A stretch of 64,000 nucleotides of DNA from Mercurialis annua (lineage: Eukaryota; Streptophyta; Magnoliopsida; Malpighiales; Euphorbiaceae). The translations under genes were made by a program, and so were the position numbers. The notes under the pieces were generated by a model. The model ran no database searches. It saw nothing but the letters and a program-made list of their open reading frames with translations, and was not told the origin of the DNA. Below are positions 1-14,100 of the stretch, piece by piece (within the stretch, counting starts at the first letter, position 1; each line of letters starts with the position of its first letter). The DNA is taken from positions 22,182,001-22,246,000 of the forward strand of contig NC_065575.1 in the NCBI RefSeq assembly GCF_937616625.2. The letters run 5' to 3'.

Positions 1-3000
1 GTGAAATGTATACAAACGTTACGAAACAAATCCTAACGTTTCACCTTTTTAGCGATTTAAGCCAAACTTTTAAAACGTTGCGAAACCAATCCAAACGTTT
101 AAAACGTTACAAAACAAATCCAAACGTTTCACATTTTTAGCGATTTAGGGCAAACGTTTACAAACGTTACGAAATAAATCCAAACATTTCATCCTTTTAG
201 CAATCTACGCCAAACTATCACATTTTTAGTGATTTAAGCCAAAAGTTTAAAACATTACAAAACCAATCCAAATGTTTCACCTTTTTAGCGATTGAAACCA
301 TATTTACCGCCGTTACGAAATAAAACCAAACGTTTCATCTTTTTAGCAATTTAAACCAAACGTTTACAAACGTTACGAAATAAATCCAAACGTTTCATAT
401 TTTTAGCGTTTTAAGCAAAACGTTTACAAACGTTACGAAACAAATCCAAACGTTTCACCTTTTTAGCGATTTAAGGCAAACATTTAAAACGTTACAAAAC
501 CAACCCAAACATTTAAAACGTTACCAAAAAATCCAAACGTTTTACCATTTTAGCTATTTAAGCCAAACATTTACAAACATTACGAAAGCAAAAACGTTAC
601 GAAACAAATCCAAACGTTTCACCTTTTTAGCGATTTAAGCCAAACGTTTAAAAACGTTACGAAACAAATCCAAAAGTTTCACCTTTTTACAGATTTAAGC
701 CAAACGTTTATAAACGTTACGAAAAAATCCAAACATTTCCCCTTTTTTTGAGAATTAAGCCAAACGTTTACAAACGTTTCGAAACAAATTCAAACGTTTC
801 CCCTTTTTAGCGATTTAAGCCAAACGTTTACAAACATTACGAAACAAACCCATACGTTATAACATTTTAGCAATTTAAGCCAAACATTTACAAACGTTAC
901 AAAACAAATCCAAAAGTTTCACCTTTTCAGCGATTTAAGCCAAAAGTTTAAAATGATACAAAACCAATCCAAACGTTTAAAACGTTACAAAAGTAATCCA
1001 AACATTTAATATTTTTAACGATTTAGGCCAAAAGTTTACAAACGTTACGAAAAATATCCAAACGTTTCACCTTTTTAGCGATTTTAGCCAAACGTTTAAA
1101 ACATTACGAAACCAATCCAAATCTTTATCACATTAAGAAAAAAATCCAAATGTTTCACCTTTTTAGCAATTTAAGCCAAACGTTTACAAACGATAAGAAA
1201 AGAATCCAAATGTTTCACATTTTTATGAATTTAAGCCAAACGTTTACAAACGTTACGAAACAAATCCAAACGTTAAAAACGTTACGAAACAAATCCAAAT
1301 GTTTCATCTTTGTAGCGATTAAAGCCAAACATTTACAAACGTTACGAAACAAAACCAAACGTTTGACCTTTATTAGCAATTTAATTCAAACGTTTAAAAT
1401 GTTACGAAACCAATCAAAACGTTTAAAATGTTTACAAACGTTACGAAACAAATCAAAGCGTTTCACCTTTTTAGCGATATAAGCCTAAACTTTACAAATG
1501 TTAAAAAACAAATCCAAACGTTCCCTCGTTTTTGCACTTTAAGCCAAACATTTACAAACGTTGTGAATTAAATCCAAAAGTTTCACATTTATAGCGATTT
1601 ACGCCAAACGTTTACAAATGTTATGAAACAAATCCAAACGTTTCACATTTTTAGATATTTATGCGAAACGTTTACAATTGTTTACAAACGATACGAAACA
1701 AATCCTAACGTTTCACCTTTTTAGCGATTTAAGCCAAACTTTTAAAACGTTACGAAACCAATCCAAACGTTTAAAACGTTACAAAATAAATCCAAACGTT
1801 TCACATTTTTAGCGATTTAGGGCAAACGTTTACAAACGTTACGAAACAAATCCAAACATTTCATCCTTTTAGCAATCTACGCCTAACTATCACATTTTTA
1901 GTGATTTAAGCCAAAAGTTTAAAACATTACAAAACCAATCCAAATGTTTCACCTTTTTAGCGATTGAAACCATGTTTACCGCCGTTACGAAATAAAACCA
2001 AACGTTTCACCTTTTTAGCAATTTAAGCCAAACGTTTACAAACGTTACGAAATAAATCCAAACGTTTCACATTTTTAGCGTTTTAAGCAAAACGTTTACA
2101 AACGTTACGAAACAAATCCAAACGTTTCACCTTTTTAGCGATTTAAGGCAAACGTTTAAAACGTTACAAAACCAACCCAAACATTTAAAACGTTACCAAA
2201 AAATCCAAACGTTTTACCATTTTAGCTATTTAAGCCAAACATTTACAAACATTACGAAAGCAAAAACGTTACGAAACAAATCCAAACGTTTCACCTTTTT
2301 AGCGATTTAAGCCAAACGTTTACAAACATTACGAAACAAATCCAAAAGTTTCACCTTTTTACAGATTTAAGCCAAACGTTTATAAACGTTACGAAAAAAT
2401 CCAAACATTTCCCCTTTTTTTGAGATTTAAGCCAAACGTTTACAAACATTTTGAAACAAATTAAAATGTTTCCCCTTTTTAGCAATTTAAGCCAAACGTT
2501 TACAAACGTTACGAAACAAACCCATACGTTACACATTTTTAGCAATTTAAGCCAAACATTTACAAACGTTACAAAACAAATCCAAACTTTTCATCTTTTT
2601 ATCGATTTAAGTCAAAAGTTTAAAATGATACAAAACCAATCGAAACGTTTAAAACGTTACAAAAGTAATCCAAACATTTAATATTTTTAACGATTTAGGC
2701 CAAAAGTTTACAAACGTTAAGAAACAAATCCAAACGTTTCACCTTTTTAGCGATTTTAGCCAAACTTTTAAAACGTTACGAAACCAATCCAAATGTTTAT
2801 AACATTAAGAAAAAAATCCAAACGTTTCACCTTTTTAGCAATTTAAGCCAAACGTTTACACACAATAAGAAACGAATCCAAATGTTTCACATTTTTATGA
2901 ATTTAAGCCAAACGTTTACAAACGTTCCGAAACAAATCCAAACGTTAAAAACGTTACGAGACAAATCCAAATGTTTCATCTTTTTAGCGATTAAAGCCAA

Positions 3001-5700
3001 ACATTTCCAAACGTTACGAAACAAAACCAAACGTTTGACCTCTATTATCGATTTAAGCCAAACGTTTAAAACGTTACGAAACCAATAAAAACATTTAAAA
3101 TATTTACAAACGTTACGAAACAAATCAAAACGTTTCACTTTTTTAGCGATTCAAGCCAAACGTTTACTAACGTTACGAAACAAATCCTAACGTTTCACCT
3201 TTTTAGCAATTTAAGCCAAACTTTTGAAACGTTATGAAACCCATCAAAACGTTACGAAACCCATCCAAACGTTACGAAACATTTGGTTTTGTTTCGTAAC
3301 GTTTGTAAAAGTTTGGCTTCAATCACTAAAAAGGGGAAACGTTTGGATTTGTTTCGTAACGTTTTAAACGTTTGGATTGATTTCGTAACGTTTTAAATGT
3401 TTGGCTTAAATCGCTAAAAAGGTGAAACATTTAGATTTGTTTCATAAAGTTTGTAAACGTTTGGCGTAAATCGCCAAAAAGGTGACACGTTTGGATTTGT
3501 TTCGTAACGTTTTAAATGTTTGGATTAGTTTCGTAACCTTTTTAAACGAATGACTTAAATTTCTAAAAAGGTGAAACGTTAGGATTTGTATTAAACGGTA
3601 CGAAACCAATCCAAATGCTTAAAACGTTACGAAAAAAATCCAAGCATTTCACCTTTTTAGCGATATAAGCTAAACGTTTACAAACGTTAAAAAACAAATC
3701 CAAACGTTTCCTCGTTTTTGCAATTTAAGCCAAACGTTTACAAACGTTATGAATTAAATACAAAAGTTTCACATTTTTAGCGATTTACACCAAACGTTTA
3801 CAAACGTTATGAAACAAAACATAACGTTTCGCCTTTTTAGCGATTTAGGCCAAACGTTTACAAACGTTATGAAACAAATCCAAACGTTTCACATCTTTAG
3901 ATATTTATGCGAAACGTTTACAAACGTTACGAAACAAATCCTAACGTTTCACCTTTTTAGCGATTTAAGCCAAATTTTTAAAACGTTACGAAACCAATCC
4001 AAACGTTTAAAACGTTACAAAACAAATCCAAACGTTCACATTTTTAGCGATTTAGGGAAAACGTTTACAAACGATACGAAACAAATCCAAACATTTCATC
4101 CTTTTAGCAATCTACGCCAAACTATCACATTTTTAGTGATTTAAGCCAAAAGTTTAAAACATTACAAAACCAATCCAAATGTTTCACCTTTTTAGCGATT
4201 GAAACCATGTTTACCGCCGTTACGAAATAAAACCAAACGTTTCACCTTTTTAGCAATTTAAGCCAAACGTTTACAAACGTTACGAAATAAGTCCAAACGT
4301 TTCACATTTTTAGCGTTTTAAGCAAAACGTTTACAAACGTTACGAAACAAATCCAAACGTTTCACATTTTTAGCGATTTAGGGCAAACGTTACGAAACAA
4401 ATCCAAACATTTTATGCTTTTAGCAATCTACGCAAACTATCACATTTTTAGTGATTTAAGCAAAAAGTTTAAAACATTACAAAACCAGTCCAAATGTTTC
4501 ACCTTTTTAGCGATTGAAACCATGTTTACCGCCGTTACGAAATAAAACCAAACGTTTCCCCTTTTTAGCAATTTAAGCCAAACGTTTACAAACGTTACGA
4601 AATAAATCCAAACGTTTCACATTTTTAGCGTTTTAAGCAAAACGTTTACAAACGTTAAAAAACAAATCCAAACGTTTAAAACGTTACAAAACCAACCGAA
4701 ACATTTAAAACGTTACCAAAAAATCCAAATGTTTTACCATTTTAGCTATATAAGCCAAACATTTACAATCATTACGAAAGCAAAAACGTTACGAAACAAA
4801 TCCAAACGTTTCACCTTTTTAGCGATTTAAGCCAAATTTTTACAAATGTTACGAAACAAATCCAAAAGTTTCACCTTTTTACAGATTTAAGCCAAGCGTT
4901 TATAAACGTTACGAAAAAATTGCAAACATTTCCCCTTTTTTGAGATTTAAGCCAAACGTTTACAAACGTTTCGAAACAAATTCAAACGTTTCCCCTTTTT
5001 AGCGATTTAAGCCAAACGTTACGAAACAAACACATACGTTACACATTTTTAGCAATTTAAGCCAAACATTTACAAACGTTACAAAACAAATCCAAACGTT
5101 TCACCTTTTTAGCGATTTAAGCCAAAAGTTTAAAATGATACAAAACCAATCCAAACGTTTAAAACGTTACAAAAGTAATCCAAACATTTAATGTTTTAAC
5201 GATTTAGGCCAAACATTTACAGACGTTACAAAACAAATCCAAACGTTTCACCTTTTTAGCGATTTTAGCCAAACGTTTAAAACGTTACGAAACCAATCCA
5301 AATGTTTAGAACATTAAGAAAAAAATCCAAACGTTTCACTTTTTTTAGCAATTTAAGCCAAACGTTTACAAACGATAAGAAACGAATCCAAATGTTTCAC
5401 ATTTTTATGAATTTAAGCCAAACGTTTACAAACGTTACGAAACAAATCCAAACGTTAAAAACGTTACGAAACAAATCCAAATGTTTCATCTTTTTTGCGA
5501 TTAAAGCCAAACATTTACAAACGTTACGAAACAAAACCAAACGTTTGACCTTTATTAGCGATTTAAGCCAAACGTTTAAAACGTTACCAAACCAATCAAA
5601 ATGTTTAAAAAGTTTAAAAACGTTACGAAACAAATTAAAACGTTTCACTTTTTTAGCGATTCAAACCAAACGTTTACTAACATTACGAAACAAATCCTAA
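1..5700. repeat. Higher-order repeat of about 1.67 kb in the satellite
   Basis: Rare monomer variants recur in the same order. CAATCTACGC is at 201, 1873 and 4108; the ACCGCCGTTACG variant is at 306, 1978 and 4213; a TTTTATGAAT variant is at 1221, 2893 and about 5403. The first two copies are offset by exactly 1672 bp. The third is displaced (2235 bp, then 2510 bp) by an inverted segment at 3281-3590 and by a duplication of about 315 bp near 4213-4528. So blocks of roughly 28 monomers were amplified as units after the monomers had diverged. Confidence 0.85.
3281..3590 (-). repeat. Inverted satellite segment 1
   Basis: Monomers here read in reverse complement (GTTTGGATTTGTTTCGTAAC instead of GTTACGAAACAAATCCAAAC). 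The left junction is a hairpin: GTTACGAAAC, then ATTTGG, then GTTTCGTAAC. The right junction, near 3580-3605, passes from reverse to forward monomers through GGATTTGTATTAAACGGTAC. A nearly identical junction occurs at about 45255-45280. Confidence 0.9.
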
Positions 5701-8700
5701 TGTTTCACCTTTTTAGTTATTTAAGACAAACATTTAAAACGTTTCGAAACCAATCCGAACGTTTCCCATTTTTAGAGATATAAGCTAAAAGTTTACAAAC
5801 GTTACAAAATATAACCAATCGTTTCACATTTTTAGCAATTTAAGCCAAACGTTACGAAACAAATCCAAACGTTTAACCTTTTTAGCGATATAAGCCAGAT
5901 GTTTATAAACATTGCGAAACTAAACCAAACGATTCACCTTTTTAGCGATTTAAGCCAAACGCTTACAAACGATACGAAAAAAATCCAAACGTTTTAAACT
6001 TTATGAAACAAATCCAAACATTTCATGTTTTTAGCGATTTAAGCCAAACGTTTACAAAAGTTACCCAACAAATCCAAACGTTTCACGTTTGTAACGATTT
6101 AAGCCAAACGTTTAAAATGTTAGGAAACCATTCCAAACGTTTTACCTTTTTAGCGATTTAGGCCAAAGCATTTACAAACGTTACGAAACAAATCCAAACG
6201 TTTCACCTTTTTAGCAATTTAAGCCAAACGTTTACAAACTTTACGAAACAAATCCAAACGTTTAAAACGTTACGAAAGAAATCCAAACGTTTAAAACGTC
6301 ACGAAACAATTCCAAACATTTTATCTTTTTAGCAATTTAAGCCAAACGTTTACAAACATTACGAAATAAAACCAAACGTTTCCCCTTTTTTGCGATTTAA
6401 GCCAAACGTTTAAAATGTTTACGAATGTTACGAAACAAATCCTAATGTTTCAGTTTTTTAGCAATTTAAGCCAAACGTTTACAAACGTTACGAAACTAAT
6501 CCAAACGTTTCACCTTTTTAGCCATTTAAGCCAAATGTTTAAAATGTTAAGAAACCAATCAAAACGTTTCCCATTTTTAGCGATTTTAGCCAAATGTTTA
6601 CAAACGTTACGAACCAATTGTTTCACATTTTTAGCCATTTAAGCCAAACGTTTACAAACATTACGAAACAAATCCAAACGTTTCTCTTTTATAGCGATTG
6701 AAGCCAAATGTTAACAAACATTACGAAACAAAACCAAAGTTTTTAGCTTTTTAGTGATTTAAGACAAACGTTTACAAATGTTACAAAACAAATTCAAACG
6801 TTTAAAACGATACGAAAAAAATCAAAACGTTTCCCCTATTTAGCGATTTAAGCCAAACGTTTACAAACGTTACGAAACAAATCCAAACGTTTCACATTTT
6901 TAGCGATTTAAACGTTTACAAATATTACAAAAAAAATATAATGTATCACCTTTTTAGCGATTTAGGCCAAACGTTAATAAACATTACGAAACAAATCAAA
7001 ACGTTTCAACTTTTTAGCGATTTAAGCCAAACCATTACAAACGTTACGAAACAAAACCAAATGTTTGACCTTTTTAGCGATTTAAGCCAAACGTTTAAAA
7101 CGTTATAAAACCAATCCAAACGTTTAAAACATTTACAAACTTTATGAAACAAATCCAAACGTTTAACCTTTTTTGCGATTTAAGCCAAATGTTTATACAC
7201 TTTACGAAAAAAATCCAAACGTTTCACCTTTTTAGCGATTTAAGCAAAACGTTTACAAACGTTACGAAACAAATCCAAACGTTTCAATTTTCAACGATTT
7301 AAGCCAAACGTTTACAAACATTACGAAACAAATCTAAACGTTTCCCCTTTTTTGAGATTTAAGCCAAATGTTAATAAATGTTACGAAACAAATCCAAACG
7401 TTTCACCTTTTTAGCGATTTAATCCAAACCTTTACAAACGTCACGAAACAAAACCAAATGTTTAAAACATTTACAAACGTTATGAAACAAATCTAAACGT
7501 TTCACCTTTTTTGCGATTTAAGCCAAATGTTTTCAAACATTACGAAACAAATCCTAACATTTCACCTTTTTAGCTATTTAAGCCAAAAGTTTACAAACAT
7601 TGCGAAGAAAATCCAAACGTTTAAAACGTTACGAAACAAATCCTCACGTTTCACCTTCTTAGCGATTTAAGCCAAACGTTTACAAACGTTACGAAGCAAA
7701 GCCAAATGTTTCACCTTTTTAGCGATTTAAGCTAAACGTTTAAAAGGTCAAGAAACCAATCCAAACGTTTAAAATGTTTATAAACGTTACGAAAAAAATC
7801 CAAACGTTTCCCCTTTTTAGCGATTTAAGCCAAATGTTTACAAACGTTTTAAATAAAATCCTAATGTTTCACCTTTTTAGCTATTTAGGCCCAATGTTTA
7901 CAAACGTTACAAAACAAATCCAAACGTTTAACCTTTTTAGCGATTTAAGCCAAACGTTTAAAACGTTAAGAAATCAATCCAAACGTTTCAGATTTTTCGA
8001 GATTTAAGCCAAATGTTACGAAACAAAACCAATCGTTTCACATTTTTAGCGACTTAAGCCAAACGCTTACAAACGTTACTAACCAAATCCAAATGTTTCC
8101 CCTTTTAAGTGATTGAAGCCAAATGTTTACAAATGTTATGGAAAAAAACAAACGTTTCATCTTTTTAGCAATTGAAGCCAAACGTTTCCCATTTTAAGCG
8201 ATTGAAGCCAAACGTTTACAAATGTTATAAAACAAAACCAAATGTTTCGCCTTTTTAGCAATTGAAGCCAAACGTTTACAAACGTTACGAAACAAATCCA
8301 AACATTTCCCCTTTTAAGCGATTGAAGTCAAATGTTTATAAACGTTACGAAAATAATCCAAACGTTTAAAACTTTACGAAAAAATCCAAACATTTTATGT
8401 TTTTTGCGATTTAATACAAACGTTTATAAACGTTACGAAACAAATTCAAACGTTTCACCTTTTTAGCGATTTAAGACAAACGTTTAAAACGTTAAGAAAC
8501 CAATCCAAACGTTTCCCCGTTATAGCGATTTAGGCCAAACGTTTACAAACGTTACAAAAAAATCCAAACGTTTCCCATTTTTAGCGATTTAAGCCAAACA
8601 TTTACAAACATTACGAAACGAATCCAAACATTTCACCTTTTTAGCGATTTAAGCCAAAAGTTTAAAATGTTACAAAACCAATCAAAGCATTTAAAACGTT

Positions 8701-9060
8701 ACGAAAAAAATCCAAATGTTTCACATTTTTAGCTATTTAAGCCAAACGTTTACAAATGTTACGAAACAAATCCAAACGTTTCACCTTTTTAGCGATTTAA
8801 GCAAAACGTTTACAAAAGTTACGAAACAAATCCAAACATTTCACATTTCCAGCGATTAAGCCAAACGTTTACAAACGTTACGAAACAAATCTAAACGTTT
8901 CCCCTTTTTCGAGATACAAGCCAACCGTTTATAAACGTTACGAAACAAATCCAAACGTTTCACCTTTTTAGCGATTTAAGCTAAACGTTGAAAACTTTAC
9001 GAAACAAATCCAAACATTTCACCTATTTAGCAATTTAAGCCGTACATTTACAAACGTTAC

Positions 9061-11110
9061 GAAACAAAACCAAACGTTTCACCTTTTTAGCAATTTAAGC
9101 CAAACATTTTCAAAGGTTACAAAATCAATCCAAACGTTTAAAACGTTATGAAACAAATCTAAACGTTTATCCTTTTTAACGATTTAAGCCAAACATTTAC
9201 AAACGTTACGAAACAAACCCAAATGTTTCACCTTTTTAGCAATTTAAGCCAAATGTTTACAAACGTTACAAAACAAATCCAAACGTTTCCCCTTATTTGC
9301 AATATATGCTAAACGTTTACAAACGTTACAAAAACAATCCAAACGATTCACTTTTTTTTTGCGATTGAAGCCAAACGCTTCAAACATTATAAAACAAATC
9401 CAAACTTTTAAAATGTTACGAAAAAAATCTAAACGTTTACAAACGTTACGAAACCAATCCAAACGTATAAAACATTATAAAACAAATCCAAATGTTTCAC
9501 CTCTTCAGCGATTTAAGCCAAACGTTTACAAACGTTTCGAAACAAATCCAAACGTTTCACCTTTTTAGCGATTTAAGCCAAACATTAAAAACGTTACGAA
9601 ACCAATCAAAATGTTTAAAATGTTACGAATTTAATCCAAACAAATCCAAATGTTTAAAATATTACGAAACAAATCCAAACATTACGAAACAAATTTAAAC
9701 GTCTCACATTTTTAGCAATTTAAGCCAAACGTTTACAAACGTTACAAAACAAATCCAAATGTTTCACCTTTTAGCGATTTAAGTCAAAAGTTTAAAATGA
9801 TATAAAACCAATCCAAACGTTTAAAGCGTAACAAAGAAAATCCAAACGTTTAACATTTTTAACGATTTAGGTCAAACGTTTACAAACGTTACGAAACAAA
9901 TCAAAACGTTTAGCGATTTAAGCCAAACATTTAAAATGTTATGAAACCAATCCAAATGTTTAAAACATTACGAAACAAATCCAAACGTATCATCGTTTTA
10001 GCAATTTAAGCCAAACGTTTACAAACGTTAAGAACCAAATCCAAATGTTTCACCATTTTATCATTTTAAGCCAAACGTTTACAAACATTACGAAACAAAT
10101 CCAAACGTTTCCCCTTTTTAGCAATTAAAACCAAACATTTACAAACGTTACGAAACAATACCAAACGTTTGACCTTTTTAGCGATTTAAGCCGAACGTTT
10201 GAAACGTTATGAAACCAATCAAAACGTTTAACATGTTTACGAACGTTACGAAACAAATCCAAACGTTTCCCTTTTTTAGCGATTTAAGCAAAACGTTTAA
10301 AACGTTTCGAAACCAATCCAAACGTTTCCCATTTTTCGAGATATAAGCTAAAAGTTTACAAACGTTCCGAAACAAAACCAATCGTTTCACATTTTCAGCG
10401 ATTTAAGCCAACCTTTTATAAACATTACGAAACAAATCCAAATGTTTAACCTTTTTAGCGATATAAGCCAAACGTTTATAAACGTTACGAAACAAAAGCA
10501 AACGTTTCACCTTTTTAGCAATTTAAGCCAAACATTTACAAATGTTACAAAATCAATTCATACGTTTAAAACGTTATGAAACATATCTAAACGTTTATCC
10601 TCTTTGACGATTTAAGCCAAACGTTTACAAACGTTGCGAAACAAAACCAAATGTTTCACCTTTTGAGCAATTTAAGCCAAACGTTTACAAACATTACGAA
10701 AAAAATCCAAATATTTCCCCTTGTTAGGAATATAAGCCAAACGTTTACAAACGTTACAAAAACAATTCAAACGTTTCACTTTTTAGCGATTGAAGCCAAA
10801 CTTTTCAAACGTTACAAAACAAATCCAACTTTTAAAATGTTACGAAACAAATCCAAACGTTTACAAAAGTTACGAAACCAATCCAAACGTATAAAACGTT
10901 ATTAAACAAATCCAAATGTTTCACCTTTTTAGTGATTTAAACCAAACGTTTACAAACGTTACGAAACAAATCCAAACGTTTCACCTTTTTAGCGATTTAA
11001 GCAAAACATTAAAAACGTTATGAAACCAATTCAAATGTTTAAAATGTTACGAAATTAATCCAAACAAATCCAAACATTTAAAATGCTACAAAACAAATCC
11101 AAACATTACG
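9061..11110. repeat. Second higher-order repeat, offset about 1.43 kb
   Basis: The variant order around AAACGTTTATCC at 9161 repeats at 10589, an offset of 1428 bp, with matching neighbours: an AAAATCAATCC half-unit before, and an AAAACAATCC/ATTCAA variant and a GATTGAAGCC variant after. The same variant order is seen a third time around 41260-41700, on the far side of two retrotransposons. These are amplified sub-arrays of the same satellite. Confidence 0.65.
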
Positions 11111-14100
11111 AAATAAATCCAAACGTTTCACATTTTTAGCAATTTAAGCCACACGTTACAAATCAAATCCAAACGTTTCACCTTTTTAGCGATTTAAGCC
11201 AAAAGTTTAAAATGATACAAAACCAATGCAAACGTTTAAAACGTTACAAACAAAATCCAAACGCTTAACATTTGTAACGATTTAGGCCAACTTTTACAAA
11301 CTTTACGAAACAAATCCAAACGTTTAGCGATTTAAGCCAAAAGTTTAAAATGTTACGAAACCAGTCCAAATATTTAAAACATTATGAAACAAATCCAACC
11401 GTTTCACAGTTTTAGCAATTTAAGCCAAATGTTTACAAACGTTAAGAAACAAATCCAAATGTTTCACCTTTTTAGCATTTTAAGCCAAACGTTTACAAAC
11501 GTTACGAAAAAAATCCAAACATTTCACCTTTTTAGCAATTAAAACCAAACATTTACAAACGTTACGAAACAATATCAAACGTTTGACCTTTTTAGCGATT
11601 TAAGCCAACCGTTTACAAACGTTACCAAATAAATCCTAATGGTTCACCTTTTTAGCTATTTAAGCCAAATGTTTACAAACGTTACGAAACAAATTCAAAT
11701 GTTTCCCCTTTTTAGCGATTTAAGCCAATCTTTTAAAACGTTTCGAAACCAATCCAAACGTTTCCCATTTTTAGAGATATAAGCTAAAAGTTAAGAAACA
11801 TTCTGAGACAAAACCAATCGTTTCACATTTTCAGCGATTTAAGCCAACCTTTTACAAACGTTACGAAACAAATTCAAACGTTTACAAACGTTACGAAAAA
11901 TTCCAAACATTTTAAACGTTATGAAACAAATCTAAACGTTTCCCCTTTTATTGATTTAAGCCAAACGTTTACAAACGTTACGAAACAAATCCAAACATTT
12001 CACCATTTTAGCGATTTAAGTCAAACGTTTAAAATGTTATAAAACCAAACCAAACATTTCACCTTTTTAGCAATTTAAGCCAAACGTTTACAAACGTTAC
12101 CAAATAAATACAAACGTTTCACCTTTTTAGCTATTTAAGCCAAATGTTTACAACGTTACGAAACAAATTCAAACGTTTTCTCTTTTTAGCAATTTAAGGC
12201 AAACGTTTAAAACATTTCGAAACCAATCCAAACGTTTCCCATTTTTAGAGATATAAGCTAAAAGTTAACAAACGTTATGAGACAAAACCAATCGTTTCAC
12301 ATTTTCAGCGATTTAAGCCAACCTTTTACAAACGTTACGAAACAAATCCAAACGTTTACAATCGCTACGAAAAATTCCAAACATTTTAAACGTATGAAAC
12401 AAATCAAAATGTTTTCCCTTTTTAGTGATTTAAGCCAAACGTTTACAAACGTTACGAAACAAATCCAAACATTTCACCATTTTAGCGATTTAAGTCAAAC
12501 GTTTAAAATGTTAGAAAACCAAACCAAACGTTTCACCTTTTTAGCGATTTAAGCCAAACGTTTACAAACGTTACGAAACAAATCTAAACGTTTCACATTT
12601 TTAGCGATTTAATCCAAATGTTTCACATTTTTACGATTTAAGCCAAACGTTTAAAACGTTTCGAAACCAATCCAAATGTTTCACATTTTTAGCGATTTAA
12701 TCCAAACGTTTACAAATGTTACGAAACAAATCCAAACATTTCACCTTTTTAGCGATTGAAGCCAAACGTTTACAAACGTTACGAAATAAAACCAAATATT
12801 TCACCTTTTTAGAGATTTAAGCCAAACGTTTAAGACGTTACAAAACCAATCCAAACGTTTAAAACATTACGAAACAAATCCAAACGTTAAACTATTTTAA
12901 CAATTTAAGCCAAACGTTTACAAATGTTAAGAAACAAATCCAAATGTTTCACCTTTTTAGCATTTTAAGCCAAACTTTTACAAACGTTACGAAACAAATA
13001 CAAACGTTTCGCCTTTTCAGCAATTAAAACCAAACATTTACAAACGTTACGAAACAATAACAAACGTTTGACCTTTTTAGCAATTTAAGCAAACGTTTAA
13101 AACGTTACGAAATTAATCAAAACGTTTAACATGTTTACAAACGTTACGAAACAAATCAAAACGTTTCACCTTTTTAGCGATTTAAGCCAAACGTTTACAA
13201 AAGTTACCAAACAAATCCTAACATTTCATCTTTTTAGCTATTTAAGCCAAATGTTTACAAATGTTACGAAACAAATTCAAGCGTTTCCCCTTTTTAGCGA
13301 TTTAAGCCAAACGTTTGCAACGTTTCGAAACCAATCCAAACGTTTCCCATTTTTAGAGATATAAGCTAAAAGTTTACAAACGTTCCGAAACAAAACCAAT
13401 CGTTGCACATTTTCAGCGATTTAAGCCAAATGTTTACAAACATTACGAAACAAATCCAAATGTTTAACCTTTTTAGCGATATAAGCCAAACGTTTATAAA
13501 AATTATGAAACAAAACCAAACATTTCCCCTTTTTAGCGATTTAAGCCAAACGTTTACAAACGTTACAAAAAATTCCAAACATTTTAAACGTTATGAAACA
13601 AATCCAAACATTTCACCTTTTTAGCGATTTAAGCCAAACGTTTACAAAAGTTACGAAACATATCCAAACATTTCACCATTTTAGCGATATAAGCCAAACG
13701 TTTAAAATGTTAGAAAACAAATCCAAACGTTTCACCTTTTTAGCGATTTAAGCCAAACGTTTACAAACGTTACGAAACAAATCGAAACGTTTCACATTTT
13801 TAGGGATTTAAGCCAAATGTTTACAAACGCTACGAAACAAATCGAAACGTTTCACATTTTTAGCGATTTAAGCCAAATGTTTAGAACATTTCGAAACCAA
13901 TCCAAACGTTTCACATTTTTAGAGATTTAAGCCAGACGTTTACAAACGTTACGAAACAAATCCAAACATTTCACCTTTTTAGCGATTGAAGCCAAACGTT
14001 TACAAACATTACGAAACAAAACCAAATATTTCACCTTTTTAGCGATTTAAGCTAAACGTATAAAACGCTACGAAACCAATCCGAACGTTTAAAACGTTAT

